Source: CAJBNH01 sp964447285 (GTDB taxonomy: Bacteria; Myxococcota_A; UBA9042). Taken from it: 64,000 nucleotides of DNA. The notes under the pieces were generated by a model. The model was not told where the DNA came from and made no database searches. It saw only the letters and a program-made list of their open reading frames with translations. The position numbers were made by a program, and so were the translations under genes. The stretch is taken from assembly GCA_964447285.1 (NCBI GenBank), contig CAYURO010000022.1, positions 1 to 64,000 on the forward strand, in the 5' to 3' direction. Below, in pieces: positions 52,747 through 61,307 of the stretch; positions within the stretch are counted from its first letter, which is position 1, and each line of letters begins with the position of its first letter.

Positions 52747-53133
52747 TCAGCCTTGGGGGCCGCGCGAACGGCCTCCGCCTGGACCGCGGCGTCCCCGCTT
52801 GGGGGCCGGATCCTCCGCCGCCGGTTCGCCATCCGGCGTGGCTGTGGCTTGCGTGTGCGCATCATGCAGCTGGGTCTGCAGGTCGGCCACCTGATCCTCG
52901 AGATCGCGAATCGATCGGCGCAGCTTGGCCACATCCTCACGCGTCACGAGCTCGAGCGCGCTCGCCACCTCGCGCACCTGCTTCTCGACGATGTCCTTGG
53001 CCTCCGCTCGCAGGTTGAGGGCGGTCATCATCACATTTTGCAGCTGGGGGCTCGACAGCACCCGCATCGTCGCATCTGACGACAGCACCTTGCCCACTTG
53101 CCGGGCCGCGATGTCCTTGAGCTGATTCAGCAC
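52747..53133 (-). CDS. Coiled-coil protein of unknown function
   Basis: This is a small acidic/basic protein of 128 residues. Residues 1-60 form amphipathic helices (KDIAARQVGKVLSSDATMRV, ALNLRAEAKDIVEKQVREVA). Residues of about 65-92 are a coiled coil (LRRSIRDLEDQVADLQTQL). The tail is disordered and basic with Gly/Arg/Pro (KRGRRGPGGGRSRG). The layout recalls small phasin-like or UbiK/BMFP-like accessory proteins, but the match is to composition only. It lies upstream of def-fmt on the same strand. Confidence 0.6.
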   Translation of the reverse strand: MLNQLKDIAARQVGKVLSSDATMRVLSSPQLQNVMMTALNLRAEAKDIVEKQVREVASALELVTREDVAKLRRSIRDLEDQVADLQTQLHDAHTQATATPDGEPAAEDPAPKRGRRGPGGGRSRGPQG

Positions 53134-53220
53134 GTTACATCTCCTCGGTCCGCAGCATGGGCGGCACCGGCATAGAGCCGCCCGCGCTCGCCCGCGTCGG
53201 GCAGCACAGGACGTCCTCGG

Positions 53221-55260
53221 TTACGGGCAGCACTGGTTGTAGTCGCTGCAGCAGTCGCCGTAGTCCAAGCAAGACGGGTCGCAATAGCAACTGAACATCC
53301 CCGACCCGCCGCACGCACCTTCGCAGGTGTCGTAGGGGTCGGCGCCACAGCCCGAGCCGCCGCCGCACACGGCGTTGAAGTCGGTGCAGCAGTCGCCGAA
53401 CGAGCTGCACGAGCTGTCGCAGTAGCAATTGATCGATGATCCTCCGCACTTGCCCACGCACGAGTCGGCTCCGCCGGTCCCGCATGAGCCGCAGTCGGCG
53501 GGGCACGAAGCGCACGACTCCGAGACCGCGCAGGTGCCGTCGCCGCAGCCACTTGGGCACGCGCCGCAGTCGGTCACGCAGTTCGTGCACGTCTCGGTCG
53601 GTGCAGTGCACTTTCCGTCGCCGCACTTGGGGCCGCAACTGGGGATGGTCGTGTTGACGCAAAGGCCATTGGAGCAGGTGTCTTGCGTGCAGTCGTCGCT
53701 GTCGAAGCACTCGAGGTTGATCGAGCAGCACTTGCCCTGCGACTTGAACTGGCACTTGCTGCTGACGCAGGTGTCCACCGTGCACGCGACCTTGTCGTCG
53801 CAGTCGCCAGAGGACGTGCAGCAGCCTGGCGCCTTCTGGTACACGCAGTCCTTGTTCATGCACGCGTCATTCGTGCACGCATTCAAGTCGTTGCAGTCCG
53901 CATCGACCTTGCAGCAGCCCTCGGGCGGCTTGACGTGCTGGCACACGCCCTTGTGGCATGTATCGACCGTGCACTTGGTCGAGTCGTCGCACTCAGCGTC
54001 CGACAGGCAGCAGTCCTTGTTCGCAGGCGTGTTCTTGCAGGCGTACTTGTCGCAGACGTCGGTGGTGCAGCTGATGCCGTCGTTGCAGTCGGTGTTGACG
54101 CCGCAGCAACCGGAACCGGTCGAGGCCGTGTGGACGCACTTGCCGTTCTGGCAAGCGTCGTTGCTGCACGCGGTACCGTCGTTGCAGTCGCTGTTCTTGG
54201 TGCAACACTCGGGGTTGGTCGTGAACGTGCACAGGCCGCCCGCGCACTTGCCGGTGGTGCAGACGTTGCCGTCGTCGCAGTTGCCATCGGTCGTGCACTT
54301 GACCAACTTCTGGTAGGTACAGCGGAACTGCGTGCAAGTGCCCACGGTCAGGCCGGTGCCGTCATCGCAGTCGGTATTCTCGCTGCAGCAGGCCGGGTCG
54401 GGGGCGGTCGGGTTGTAGTACTTGCCGTACGAGCACTGCGAATTCAGGCACTTGTCTGCCGAGCAGGTGTTGCCGTCGTCGCAGTCCTTGGTGGAGTCGC
54501 AGCCGCACTCGGGGGTCGTCTTCTTGGGATGTGTGCACTTGCCGGCAACGCAAAGGTCGGTCGTGCAGGTCACACTGTCATCACACTCGGAGTCGATTTT
54601 GCAGCACGCGGTGCCGGCCGACGTGTTCGTGCAGGTGCCCGCGTCGCAAGCGTCCTGCGTGCAGGGGTCGCCGTCGTCGCAGTCGATCGCGGTGGCACAG
54701 CAACCCCCCACCGGCTGATAGGTGCATGCGAACGATTCGCTGCACACGCCCAGCAGGCACGCGTTGGTGCTTTGGCAGCCCGCGTCGCTGACACAGCAGC
54801 CGTCGCCGCCGGAATACTGATACGAACACTTGCCTTCGATGCACTTGTCGGTCGAACAGGTGCTGCCGTCGTCGCAGCCTGAGTCGTTGCTGCAGGAATT
54901 GCCGGTCGACGTCTCACTTCCGCTGATGTCGCTTGTCGCGTCCTTGCACTTCAGGGTGGCGGCGGTGCACGGGTCGCTCGGCAGGCACGAACAGACGGTC
55001 GCTACCTGACAGGTGCCATTGACGCAAGCCAAGCCGCCGCACTGCGCCGCTGTGGTGCAGCCCGTCGCTACGCACACGCCCGCGGCGCCGCAGGTCAGGC
55101 CTTGGGGGCAGTCGCTGGGGACGGAGCAGGGGATGGTGACGACCGTGCCGGGGGCATCGGTGCCACTGCAGCCGGCGAACAGCCAGACCGCAAACGCCGT
55201 TGCGACCAGAGCCACCGCACACGACGGCCGAAAGGCGAGGGGGGAAAGAAGTCGCATCAT
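53221..55260 (-). CDS. Cys-rich repeat lipoprotein with tandem somatomedin-B-like domains
   Basis: This 679-residue exported protein has a signal peptide with a good lipobox (WLFAGC), so it is probably an outer-membrane lipoprotein. It then carries about 13 repeats of roughly 35-40 residues built on CDDGxxCTxDxCxxGxC with a following CC (for example ECDDSVTCTTDLCVAGKC). Next come two CGDGxCxxxExCxxCxxDCGxC units. Finally there are two domains of about 34 residues, starting DSCVGKCGG and DTCEGACGG and continuing with CYCDxxC and DCC.DY..C, matching the somatomedin-B disulfide pattern. There is no catalytic motif; the role is probably as a surface spacer or adhesin. Of the clustered ATGs I use the second, with AGGA seven bases upstream. 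Confidence 0.72.
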   Translation of the reverse strand: MMRLLSPLAFRPSCAVALVATAFAVWLFAGCSGTDAPGTVVTIPCSVPSDCPQGLTCGAAGVCVATGCTTAAQCGGLACVNGTCQVATVCSCLPSDPCTAATLKCKDATSDISGSETSTGNSCSNDSGCDDGSTCSTDKCIEGKCSYQYSGGDGCCVSDAGCQSTNACLLGVCSESFACTYQPVGGCCATAIDCDDGDPCTQDACDAGTCTNTSAGTACCKIDSECDDSVTCTTDLCVAGKCTHPKKTTPECGCDSTKDCDDGNTCSADKCLNSQCSYGKYYNPTAPDPACCSENTDCDDGTGLTVGTCTQFRCTYQKLVKCTTDGNCDDGNVCTTGKCAGGLCTFTTNPECCTKNSDCNDGTACSNDACQNGKCVHTASTGSGCCGVNTDCNDGISCTTDVCDKYACKNTPANKDCCLSDAECDDSTKCTVDTCHKGVCQHVKPPEGCCKVDADCNDLNACTNDACMNKDCVYQKAPGCCTSSGDCDDKVACTVDTCVSSKCQFKSQGKCCSINLECFDSDDCTQDTCSNGLCVNTTIPSCGPKCGDGKCTAPTETCTNCVTDCGACPSGCGDGTCAVSESCASCPADCGSCGTGGADSCVGKCGGSSINCYCDSSCSSFGDCCTDFNAVCGGGSGCGADPYDTCEGACGGSGMFSCYCDPSCLDYGDCCSDYNQCCP

Positions 55261-55431
55261 GGACATGTCCTGGTCAGCCAAACGGTTGTCTGGGCAACGG
55301 TCGCATCCGGGGGCGGCGACCTCGCCGAGGTTCGGACCAGTGGACCAGCGTAACCGCTGCCCCGGGCCGTTTCAACCGGCTCACCCCGAACCGACGCACT
55401 GCGCGGCCGGTCTCGAGAGACGTGAGGGTGG

Positions 55432-56775
55432 TTAGAGCTTGCCTTGGATCGACAGCATCAGACCGAAGGTGCTGACGTCCTGCACGCGCAGGCGCGATCC
55501 GGGGGGATCGACCGACGGCAAGAAGGTGGGGCTGTACTCGTTCTGGCCCTGCGCGTTCGACTGCTCTACGGCGGGGTTGCTATCCAGATTCTTGCCGTAG
55601 TCGCCGTAGGTGATGAAGTGAGGCGTTTCCGTCACCCAGCCCAGTCGGCCAGACACTTGGAAGTACTTCACGGGCTGGTAGTTCAGGCCGATCCAACCGG
55701 CGAACCGACCGTACGCCTCGACATCGGTGATGCCGTCGGTCTGTGTCATCTGGCCGCTGGCGTCCAGCGCCGACTTGGTGTTCAGGGTGTTGGTGCAGCC
55801 CTGCGACGCCTGGCAAGGGTTCGAGGGCGAGGCCAGCGCCTCCCAGATCTCGGTGTACTCGCGGCCGCGGAAGACATAGTCCATCCCGAAGCCCCCCTCG
55901 ATCTCGACGCGCTCGTCGCGGACGTTGTTTTCCCACGGCAATACGGACAGGCCCACCTGAGTGCCGATCACGGCGCCGGGAGCCTCATGCTGCTGGGTCT
56001 GGCCATGGCTGACGAACAGACCGTCCTGGGACCCGAAGCGGATGATGCTGCGCAGGTGGAAGTAGGGCTCGAGCATCCGCAGGGTGCGGCGGGAAATCGT
56101 CGTGTATAGCTGCAGTTCCGACATGCCGTAGCCCACCGTGTCATTTTGCGCTGTCATTGGCGTGCCGGTGGGCAGCGTGTAGTCGACGCCGACGACCCAA
56201 GAGGGCTCTGTCGCGTCGCGATACCAATTGAAAGGCGCCCAGCGCAGACCAAGCTGCATGTCGCCCAGACCGGAGCGCTGGTTGCTGGCGTAGTCGATGG
56301 CGAACAGCGACTCATTGTCCGTCGGCGTGCGGATCGTCGAGTTTTCCTTGGTCACGCCGTTGACGAAGTCGTGCTGCCATTGGTCCCACAGGACGATCGG
56401 CAGGCTGAGGTAGACTTCCACGTCCTTGTACAAGCCGAAGCGGGCGTCGATGGCCATGACGTTGCGCACGCGCTCGTAGGCCAGCTCCTTGGCCAGCACG
56501 ATCCCGGAGGCGTCCGGGCACACCTGTCCGCCGACGGCATCGCCAGCGAGGCACTTGACCTGCCGCGCGACGGTCGAGGTGCGGGTGTCGCTGAGAAAGC
56601 GCAGGCGCATCGCGAAATCGAACGGGTCGGGGCCGTCAAAGGCGTCCAGCACGTCGGTCGGCTCAGCCGCTGCCGCGTCGGTCGCCGGAAGCGAGCCAAC
56701 AAGGCCGACAAGCAGTGCGAAACAGAGGGCAAGGCCCGGTCCAGCCATGCGCGGGAAAGCCTTTGGATCTGCCAT
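55432..56775 (-). CDS. Probable outer membrane beta-barrel protein
   Basis: This exported protein has 447 residues and a signal peptide that ends near DAAAA. The mature part alternates beta strands with aromatic girdles (AMRLRFLSDTRTSTVARQ, VVGVDYTLPTGTPMT, LYTTISRRTLRMLEPYFHL, RFAGWIGLNYQPVKYFQVSG) and ends in FGLMLSIQGKL, as in outer membrane porin- or transport-type barrels. A four-Cys loop (CLAGDAVGGQVC; NPCQASQGC) could form disulfides. I recognise no specific family. It follows the Rnf operon by 115 bp on the same strand. The chosen ATG precedes the signal peptide; the longer frame is not convincing. Confidence 0.65.
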   Translation of the reverse strand: MADPKAFPRMAGPGLALCFALLVGLVGSLPATDAAAAEPTDVLDAFDGPDPFDFAMRLRFLSDTRTSTVARQVKCLAGDAVGGQVCPDASGIVLAKELAYERVRNVMAIDARFGLYKDVEVYLSLPIVLWDQWQHDFVNGVTKENSTIRTPTDNESLFAIDYASNQRSGLGDMQLGLRWAPFNWYRDATEPSWVVGVDYTLPTGTPMTAQNDTVGYGMSELQLYTTISRRTLRMLEPYFHLRSIIRFGSQDGLFVSHGQTQQHEAPGAVIGTQVGLSVLPWENNVRDERVEIEGGFGMDYVFRGREYTEIWEALASPSNPCQASQGCTNTLNTKSALDASGQMTQTDGITDVEAYGRFAGWIGLNYQPVKYFQVSGRLGWVTETPHFITYGDYGKNLDSNPAVEQSNAQGQNEYSPTFLPSVDPPGSRLRVQDVSTFGLMLSIQGKL

Positions 56776-56890
56776 CTTGGTATCCTCGTGGTCCTGCGAA
56801 TCCGCTGCGTTGAAGACCGTCGATGGAGCATAGCCGCGCGACCGGGAACCCGCAAGCGCAAGGGCAGGCCCGGAAAATGGTCGAGAACCG

Positions 56891-57088
56891 TCAGTGCGAG
56901 GCGGTGTCGGTGCCAGCGGTCGACGGTGACTCGGAGGTGTCGGCACCGTCCTTGCGACACGCGCCATCGCCCTGACCGCCGCAGCCGCAAGCGCCGCAAC
57001 CGCCCGCGCGCCGGCCGGTTGCCTTCTGCAGGAAGTGCCACACGATGATGGCGACCATCAACCCCAGGATTGCGAGCAAGTGGGTCAT
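56891..57088 (-). CDS. Small Cys-rich single-TM protein, NqrM-like, at the end of the rnf operon
   Basis: This 65-residue protein has one transmembrane helix (LLAILGLMVAIIVWHFLQKA) followed by a cluster of five cysteines, GGCGACGCGGQGDGACRKD, then an acidic/Ser/Thr tail. The layout matches NqrM (DUF539), the small factor needed to load iron at the NqrD/NqrE site, and RnfA/RnfE are the homologues of that pair. It starts inside the end of rnfA? No: its ATG at 57088 is 13 bp after the rnfA stop, with GGGAGCGG upstream, so it is in the same operon. The homology to NqrM is inferred from layout, not from alignment; a FeoB-associated Cys-rich type protein is the alternative. Confidence 0.7.
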   Translation of the reverse strand: MTHLLAILGLMVAIIVWHFLQKATGRRAGGCGACGCGGQGDGACRKDGADTSESPSTAGTDTASH

Positions 57089-57101
57089 TTGGACCGCTCC
57101 C

Positions 57102-57680
57102 CTACGCCTTGCTGAACAGGCCGGCGAAGCCCATGAACGCAAGCGACAACATGCCCGCGATGAAGAACGACAAGGCCGTGCCGCGGATCAGCTTCGACGT
57201 CGGCGCCATCTCTACCTCTTCGCGGATGCCCGCCATGATGACCAGCGCGAGCATGAGACCCACGCCGGCCCCCAGCGCGTAGACCAGGCCTTGGACCAGG
57301 CCGTAGCCGCGGCTCGTCTGGAACAGGGCGAGCGCCAGAATCGCGCAATTCGTCGTGATGAGGGGCAGATAGATGCCGAGCGCGCGGAACAGGGCGGGGC
57401 TGAGCTTCTTGATGGCCATCTCGACGAACTGCACGGCGCCCGCGATGACGACGATGTAGCTGATCAGCGAGAGATACGGCGCGTGGACCAGTACGTAGGT
57501 GTTCAGCAGCCAGGTCGCCAGCGACGTGATCAGCAGCACGAAGATGTTGGCGAGGCCCAGGCGAACGGCGGTGTCGATCCGATTCGTGACGCCCATGAAG
57601 GCGCACAGTCCCAGAAAGTACGCCAAGGTGAAGTTGTTGATCACACTGGCAGAAAAGAAGATCAGGACGAGGTCTTCCAT
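57102..57680 (-). CDS. rnfA: Rnf complex subunit A
   Basis: This membrane subunit of the Rnf ferredoxin:NAD+ oxidoreductase has 192 residues and six helices. It shows INNFTLAYFLGLCAFMG and LPLITTNCAILALALF, each with the cysteine that, with the pair in RnfE, binds the intramembrane iron or [2Fe-2S] centre. The complex couples electron flow between ferredoxin and NAD+ to Na+ or H+ movement. The start overlaps the rnfE stop by one base (TGATG). Confidence 0.95.
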   Translation of the reverse strand: MEDLVLIFFSASVINNFTLAYFLGLCAFMGVTNRIDTAVRLGLANIFVLLITSLATWLLNTYVLVHAPYLSLISYIVVIAGAVQFVEMAIKKLSPALFRALGIYLPLITTNCAILALALFQTSRGYGLVQGLVYALGAGVGLMLALVIMAGIREEVEMAPTSKLIRGTALSFFIAGMLSLAFMGFAGLFSKA

Positions 57681-58339
57681 CAGACGGCCTCCTGCATGGT
57701 CGCGGTCAGGGCGGCCTTCTTCTTCTCGCTGCGGTCCTTCCACCACGCCAACAACGACAGCTCAGCCGCAAGGGTCAGGAAGCCGCCGGGGGGCATGACC
57801 ATGATGACCCAGGGTTCGAACGACTCGCCAAACAGTGGGATGCCCAGGAAGGTGCCCGCGCCCAACACCTCGCGTGGCGCCGAGATCATCACGAGCACGA
57901 GCGTGAAACCCAAGCCCATGCCGATGCCGTCCGCGATGGAAGGGACGACCGGGTTCTTGGCGGCAAATGCTTCTGCGCGCCCCAAGATGATGCAGTTCAC
58001 GACGATGAGGGCGATGAACGCGCCGAGTTGTTTGTGGGCGTCAGGCAGCCAGGCGGCGAGACTCCAGTCGGCGACGCTGACGAACGTGGCGATGATGACG
58101 ACGTACACCGAGATGCGGACGGGGCCGGGAATCGCCTTGCGCAGCCCGGAGATCATCGCGGACGAGGCGGCCAGTACGAAGGTTGTTGCCACGCCCATCA
58201 CCAGACCGTTCGTTACGGTGGTCGTAATGGCCATGGTGGGACACAGACCGATGACGATGACGAAGATGGGGTTCTCGCGCCACAGGCCCTTGATGAGCTC
58301 TTGCATGGATGTCGGCGGAGCTTTGGTGGGGGAAGCCAT
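57680..58339 (-). CDS. rnfE: Rnf complex subunit E
   Basis: This polytopic Rnf subunit (219 residues) is homologous to NqrD. Features are the Cys-bearing helices NPIFVIVIGLCPTMAIT and FIALIVVNCIILGRAEAFA, and SIADGIGMGLGFTLVLVMIS with REVLGAGT. It forms the pseudo-symmetric pair with RnfA around the iron site. It lies 21 bp after rnfG. The C-terminal tail is basic and cytoplasmic (KDRSEKKKA). Confidence 0.95.
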   Translation of the reverse strand: MASPTKAPPTSMQELIKGLWRENPIFVIVIGLCPTMAITTTVTNGLVMGVATTFVLAASSAMISGLRKAIPGPVRISVYVVIIATFVSVADWSLAAWLPDAHKQLGAFIALIVVNCIILGRAEAFAAKNPVVPSIADGIGMGLGFTLVLVMISAPREVLGAGTFLGIPLFGESFEPWVIMVMPPGGFLTLAAELSLLAWWKDRSEKKKAALTATMQEAV

Positions 58340-58360
58340 GCGATGCCTCTCCTTGCGGGG

Positions 58361-58987
58361 CTAGTTTCCCGCCGACAGCCGGGGAACCCACTGCTGCGTG
58401 CTGGAGTTGAGGATCTTGACCACGGCTTTGGACGAGATGGTCGCCCCGGTGATGCAGTCGACCTGATTCGGCAGCGTCCTGGCGCCGGACTTGACCGGAA
58501 CGATGGAGGGCTTGACCGACAATGCATTGAAGTTGCTTAGAAACTTTGTGTCCGACAGGATCTTGTCGCCCAACCCCGGGGTCTCCCGGCTCTCCAGCAC
58601 CTTCATGCCGATGATGCGCCCGGTCTTGGCGTCGAAGCCGTAGATCAGCTTGATGGTGTCGGAAAACCCGGGTCCTTCTGCAGAGATGGCATAGCCCGCA
58701 AGCTGGCCCTGCGGATTCAAGGCGGCGTACACCGTGGGATTCTTGCTGGGCACGCCCTGGGGGCCCTTGTACGGCTGCAGCTTGCCGCCGACGAACTCGA
58801 ATGGTTGGGCGCTCGCGGCGTTGGGCACGACCAGTTGCACCGCCGCCTCGAGCGCGCGCGCCTTGTTGGCCAGGATGTTGGGTTGCGTCGCCAGGAACAC
58901 GACCACGAGGATCAGCCCCGACAGCAGTCCGGCCAGGGCCAGCGTGCCGATGATCGCGAACGAACCTGGCTCCTTCGGGGTGGACAT
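58361..58987 (-). CDS. rnfG: Rnf complex subunit G (covalent FMN)
   Basis: This membrane-anchored flavoprotein has 208 residues with one N-terminal helix (TLALAGLLSGLILVVVFLA) and an FMN-binding domain: GFSDTIKLIYGFDAKTGRI, LESRETPGLGDKI, and the flavinylation motif DCITGATISSKAV, whose threonine carries FMN through a phosphoester bond. An ApbE flavin transferase would be needed; none is in the window. It starts two bases after rnfD, with GGGAGG upstream. Confidence 0.94.
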   Translation of the reverse strand: MSTPKEPGSFAIIGTLALAGLLSGLILVVVFLATQPNILANKARALEAAVQLVVPNAASAQPFEFVGGKLQPYKGPQGVPSKNPTVYAALNPQGQLAGYAISAEGPGFSDTIKLIYGFDAKTGRIIGMKVLESRETPGLGDKILSDTKFLSNFNALSVKPSIVPVKSGARTLPNQVDCITGATISSKAVVKILNSSTQQWVPRLSAGN

Positions 58988-58989
58988 GG

Positions 58990-59973
58990 TCAACCTCCCA
59001 GTCGACGCGGCTGCGTCGCGCGGTTGATCAGCGGGGTGACCGCGTTCATCAGTAAGATCGCGTACATCACGCCCTCGGGCAGGCCGCCGAAATTGCGAAT
59101 CAGCACCACCAGCACACCGACGCCGAAGCCGAACCACCACGCGCCCTTCGACGTCACGGGCGTGGTGACGGGATCGGTGGCCATGAAGACCGCGCCCAGC
59201 AGCAGGCCGCCGGACGCGAGCATGAACGTGGGCGGTGGCGAGACGCCGAACAGCCAGAGCACGCCGCTGAAGACCGCAACCGTCCCCAGCGTCGACACCG
59301 GCAGGCGCCAGTCGAAGATACGCCGTACGGCCAGCCAGACACCCGCGACCACCAGCAAGACCGCCGCCGTTTCTCCCAGAGATCCTGCAGTGTTGCCCAG
59401 CAGCAGCGGCCCCAGATCGGTCAGCTTGTGCTCGAACTTTGCGAGACCCAGTGGCGTCGCGGTCGTCATCACGTCGACGTGCATCAGTGGCGGCGCAAGT
59501 GTGCTGGGCTCCAGGTTCCAGAAGCCCTTGCCCGGGGCCGTCCACGTCGTGATGGCCGTCGGGAACGCCGCCTGCAGGAACGCGCGACCGATGAGTGCGG
59601 GGTTGAACAGGTTGTGGCCCATGCCACCCAGCACCAGTTTGCCCAGCGCGATGGCGACGGCCGAACCGACGGCCACCATCCACAGCGGCAGCGCGGGCGG
59701 AAGCGTCAGGGCGACAAGCACGCCGGTCAACAGCGCGGTGCCGTCGCGCAACGTGCCCCAGCCCTTGCGGTCGCTGAACAGCCACTCCGTTCCCATCGCA
59801 ACGACACCCGCGACGAGCACCATCAACAGCGCCGTAAAGCCAAAAAACCACACGGCCGCAGCGACGATGGGCACAAGGGCCGCCAGCACTTCAAACATCA
59901 CCCGCGGCGTGGTCAGCGTCTGGGGAACATACGGGGCCGTCGAGAGGTCCAGTCGAGGAGCTTGCTGGGTCAT
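58990..59973 (-). CDS. rnfD: Rnf complex subunit D
   Basis: This membrane subunit (327 residues, NqrB homologue) has about eight to ten helices. Segments are LGGMGHNLFNPALIGRAFLQAAFP, GSLGETAAVLLVVAGVWL, LLLGAVFMATDPVTTPVTSKG and RNFGGLPEGVMYAILLMNAV. The usual covalent FMN site, [ST]GATPL, is here DVMTTATPLG: the threonine acceptor is kept but the Gly is replaced by Thr, a deviation worth noting. The start overlaps the rnfC stop (ATGA). Confidence 0.94.
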   Translation of the reverse strand: MTQQAPRLDLSTAPYVPQTLTTPRVMFEVLAALVPIVAAAVWFFGFTALLMVLVAGVVAMGTEWLFSDRKGWGTLRDGTALLTGVLVALTLPPALPLWMVAVGSAVAIALGKLVLGGMGHNLFNPALIGRAFLQAAFPTAITTWTAPGKGFWNLEPSTLAPPLMHVDVMTTATPLGLAKFEHKLTDLGPLLLGNTAGSLGETAAVLLVVAGVWLAVRRIFDWRLPVSTLGTVAVFSGVLWLFGVSPPPTFMLASGGLLLGAVFMATDPVTTPVTSKGAWWFGFGVGVLVVLIRNFGGLPEGVMYAILLMNAVTPLINRATQPRRLGG

Positions 59974-61307
59974 GAGACCGCCTTCTTCTGCTTGATCAAG
60001 CCCTTGCCAACGCGCATCAACTGGACCAGCGGCAAGTTCGACGGGCAAGCGAACGAGCAGCTGGCGCACTCGAAGCAGTCGGTGATGTGCAAGGCCTCGA
60101 CTTCTGCGGCGCGCTCGTTGCGAACCATCAGGGCCAGCCGCTGCGGATTCAAGTGCATCGGGCAGGCCTCCAGACACCGACCGCAGCGGATGCAGGGCTG
60201 CTCGTCGCTGCCCCGCGCGGGGTCGACCAGGGCGAGTACGCCCGAGGTGCCCTTGGTCACCGGCACGTCCAACGTCTTCTGCGCCATGCCCATCATGGGG
60301 CCGCCCAGAATGACCTGACGCACGCCCGGCAGCAGGCCGCCGCAGTGTTCGATCAGTGCGCGCACGGGCGTGCCGATGGGCACCAGCACGTTGGCCGGCC
60401 GGCGGATGCCGGGGCCCGTCACCGTGACCACCCGCTCGATCAGCGGGGTGCCCGCGTCGAACAGGTCGGCCAGGGCAGCTGCCGTCCCCACGTTGTGCAC
60501 CACGATCTCGAGGTCCAGAGGCAGCTTGCCGCTCGGAACCTCCTTGTGCAACACCGCATCGATCAACATCTTTTCAGCACCCTGGGGGTACTTGACCTCC
60601 AGCCCGACAACCTCGATGGTCGGGTCGCCGTCTGCCGAATTCCTCAGTGCCGCGACCGCATCGGGCTTGTTGTTCTCGACGCCAATCCAGGCCTTCTCGG
60701 CGTTCACTTGCGCCATTGCGATGCGCAGGCCACGCACCACGGCGTCGGGGCGCTCGACCATGACGCGGTGGTCGCACGTCAGGTAGGGCTCGCATTCGCA
60801 GCCGTTCAGCAGCACGAAACGGACCTTCTTGCCCTCTGGCACCGCCAGCTTCACATGCGACGGAAAGGCCGCACCGCCCAGACCGACGATGCCCGCATCC
60901 TGCACCCGCTGCACCAGCTCGGCTGCCGTGCTGGGGACGCCCAGCGGCCCCGTGGGCACGAAGCGCTGGCTGGCGAACGGGTCCGTGGTCAACACCAGGC
61001 TCAGCGCCTCCTTGCCGTTCGGGTGGCGTCGCAGCTCGATCGCCGTCACCGTCCCCGTCACGGGAGCATGTAGCGAGGTCGAGATGAAGCCACCGGGACC
61101 CGCCAGCAGTTGGCCACGCATCACCTTGTCTCCCACCGCCACGACGGGCCTGGACGGCGCGCCGATGTGCTGCGAGAGCGGCAGGACGTACTCAGGCACG
61201 AAGCCCATGCGCTCGATGGCCAGCCCTTCCGTCGCGTGCTTGTGCTCGGGGGGATGCACGCCGTGGCGGAAGGTGGCCGCCTGAGCGAACATCTTGAAAA
61301 GGCTCAC
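59970..61307 (-). CDS. rnfC: Rnf complex subunit C (NADH/flavin/Fe-S)
   Basis: This is the cytoplasmic NAD(H)-reacting subunit, 445 residues. The N-terminal RnfC barrel-sandwich domain (HAPVTGTVTAIELRRHPNG) is followed by the flavin/NADH-binding GIVGLGGAAFPSHVKLAVP and LLNGCECEPYLTCDHRVM, a SLBB-like region, and two [4Fe-4S] motifs, CIRCGRCLEACPMHL and CFECASCSFACPSN. The GTG start overlaps the stop of the PFOR-like gene (GTGA) and has GGGAGG upstream, so the two are translationally coupled. Confidence 0.95.
   Translation of the reverse strand: MSLFKMFAQAATFRHGVHPPEHKHATEGLAIERMGFVPEYVLPLSQHIGAPSRPVVAVGDKVMRGQLLAGPGGFISTSLHAPVTGTVTAIELRRHPNGKEALSLVLTTDPFASQRFVPTGPLGVPSTAAELVQRVQDAGIVGLGGAAFPSHVKLAVPEGKKVRFVLLNGCECEPYLTCDHRVMVERPDAVVRGLRIAMAQVNAEKAWIGVENNKPDAVAALRNSADGDPTIEVVGLEVKYPQGAEKMLIDAVLHKEVPSGKLPLDLEIVVHNVGTAAALADLFDAGTPLIERVVTVTGPGIRRPANVLVPIGTPVRALIEHCGGLLPGVRQVILGGPMMGMAQKTLDVPVTKGTSGVLALVDPARGSDEQPCIRCGRCLEACPMHLNPQRLALMVRNERAAEVEALHITDCFECASCSFACPSNLPLVQLMRVGKGLIKQKKAVS

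Noticed and set aside
53300..54900. CRISPR-like or satellite repeat array
   Set aside because: The regular Cys-codon periodicity comes from a translated protein repeat; the units are not identical at DNA level and have no constant spacers.
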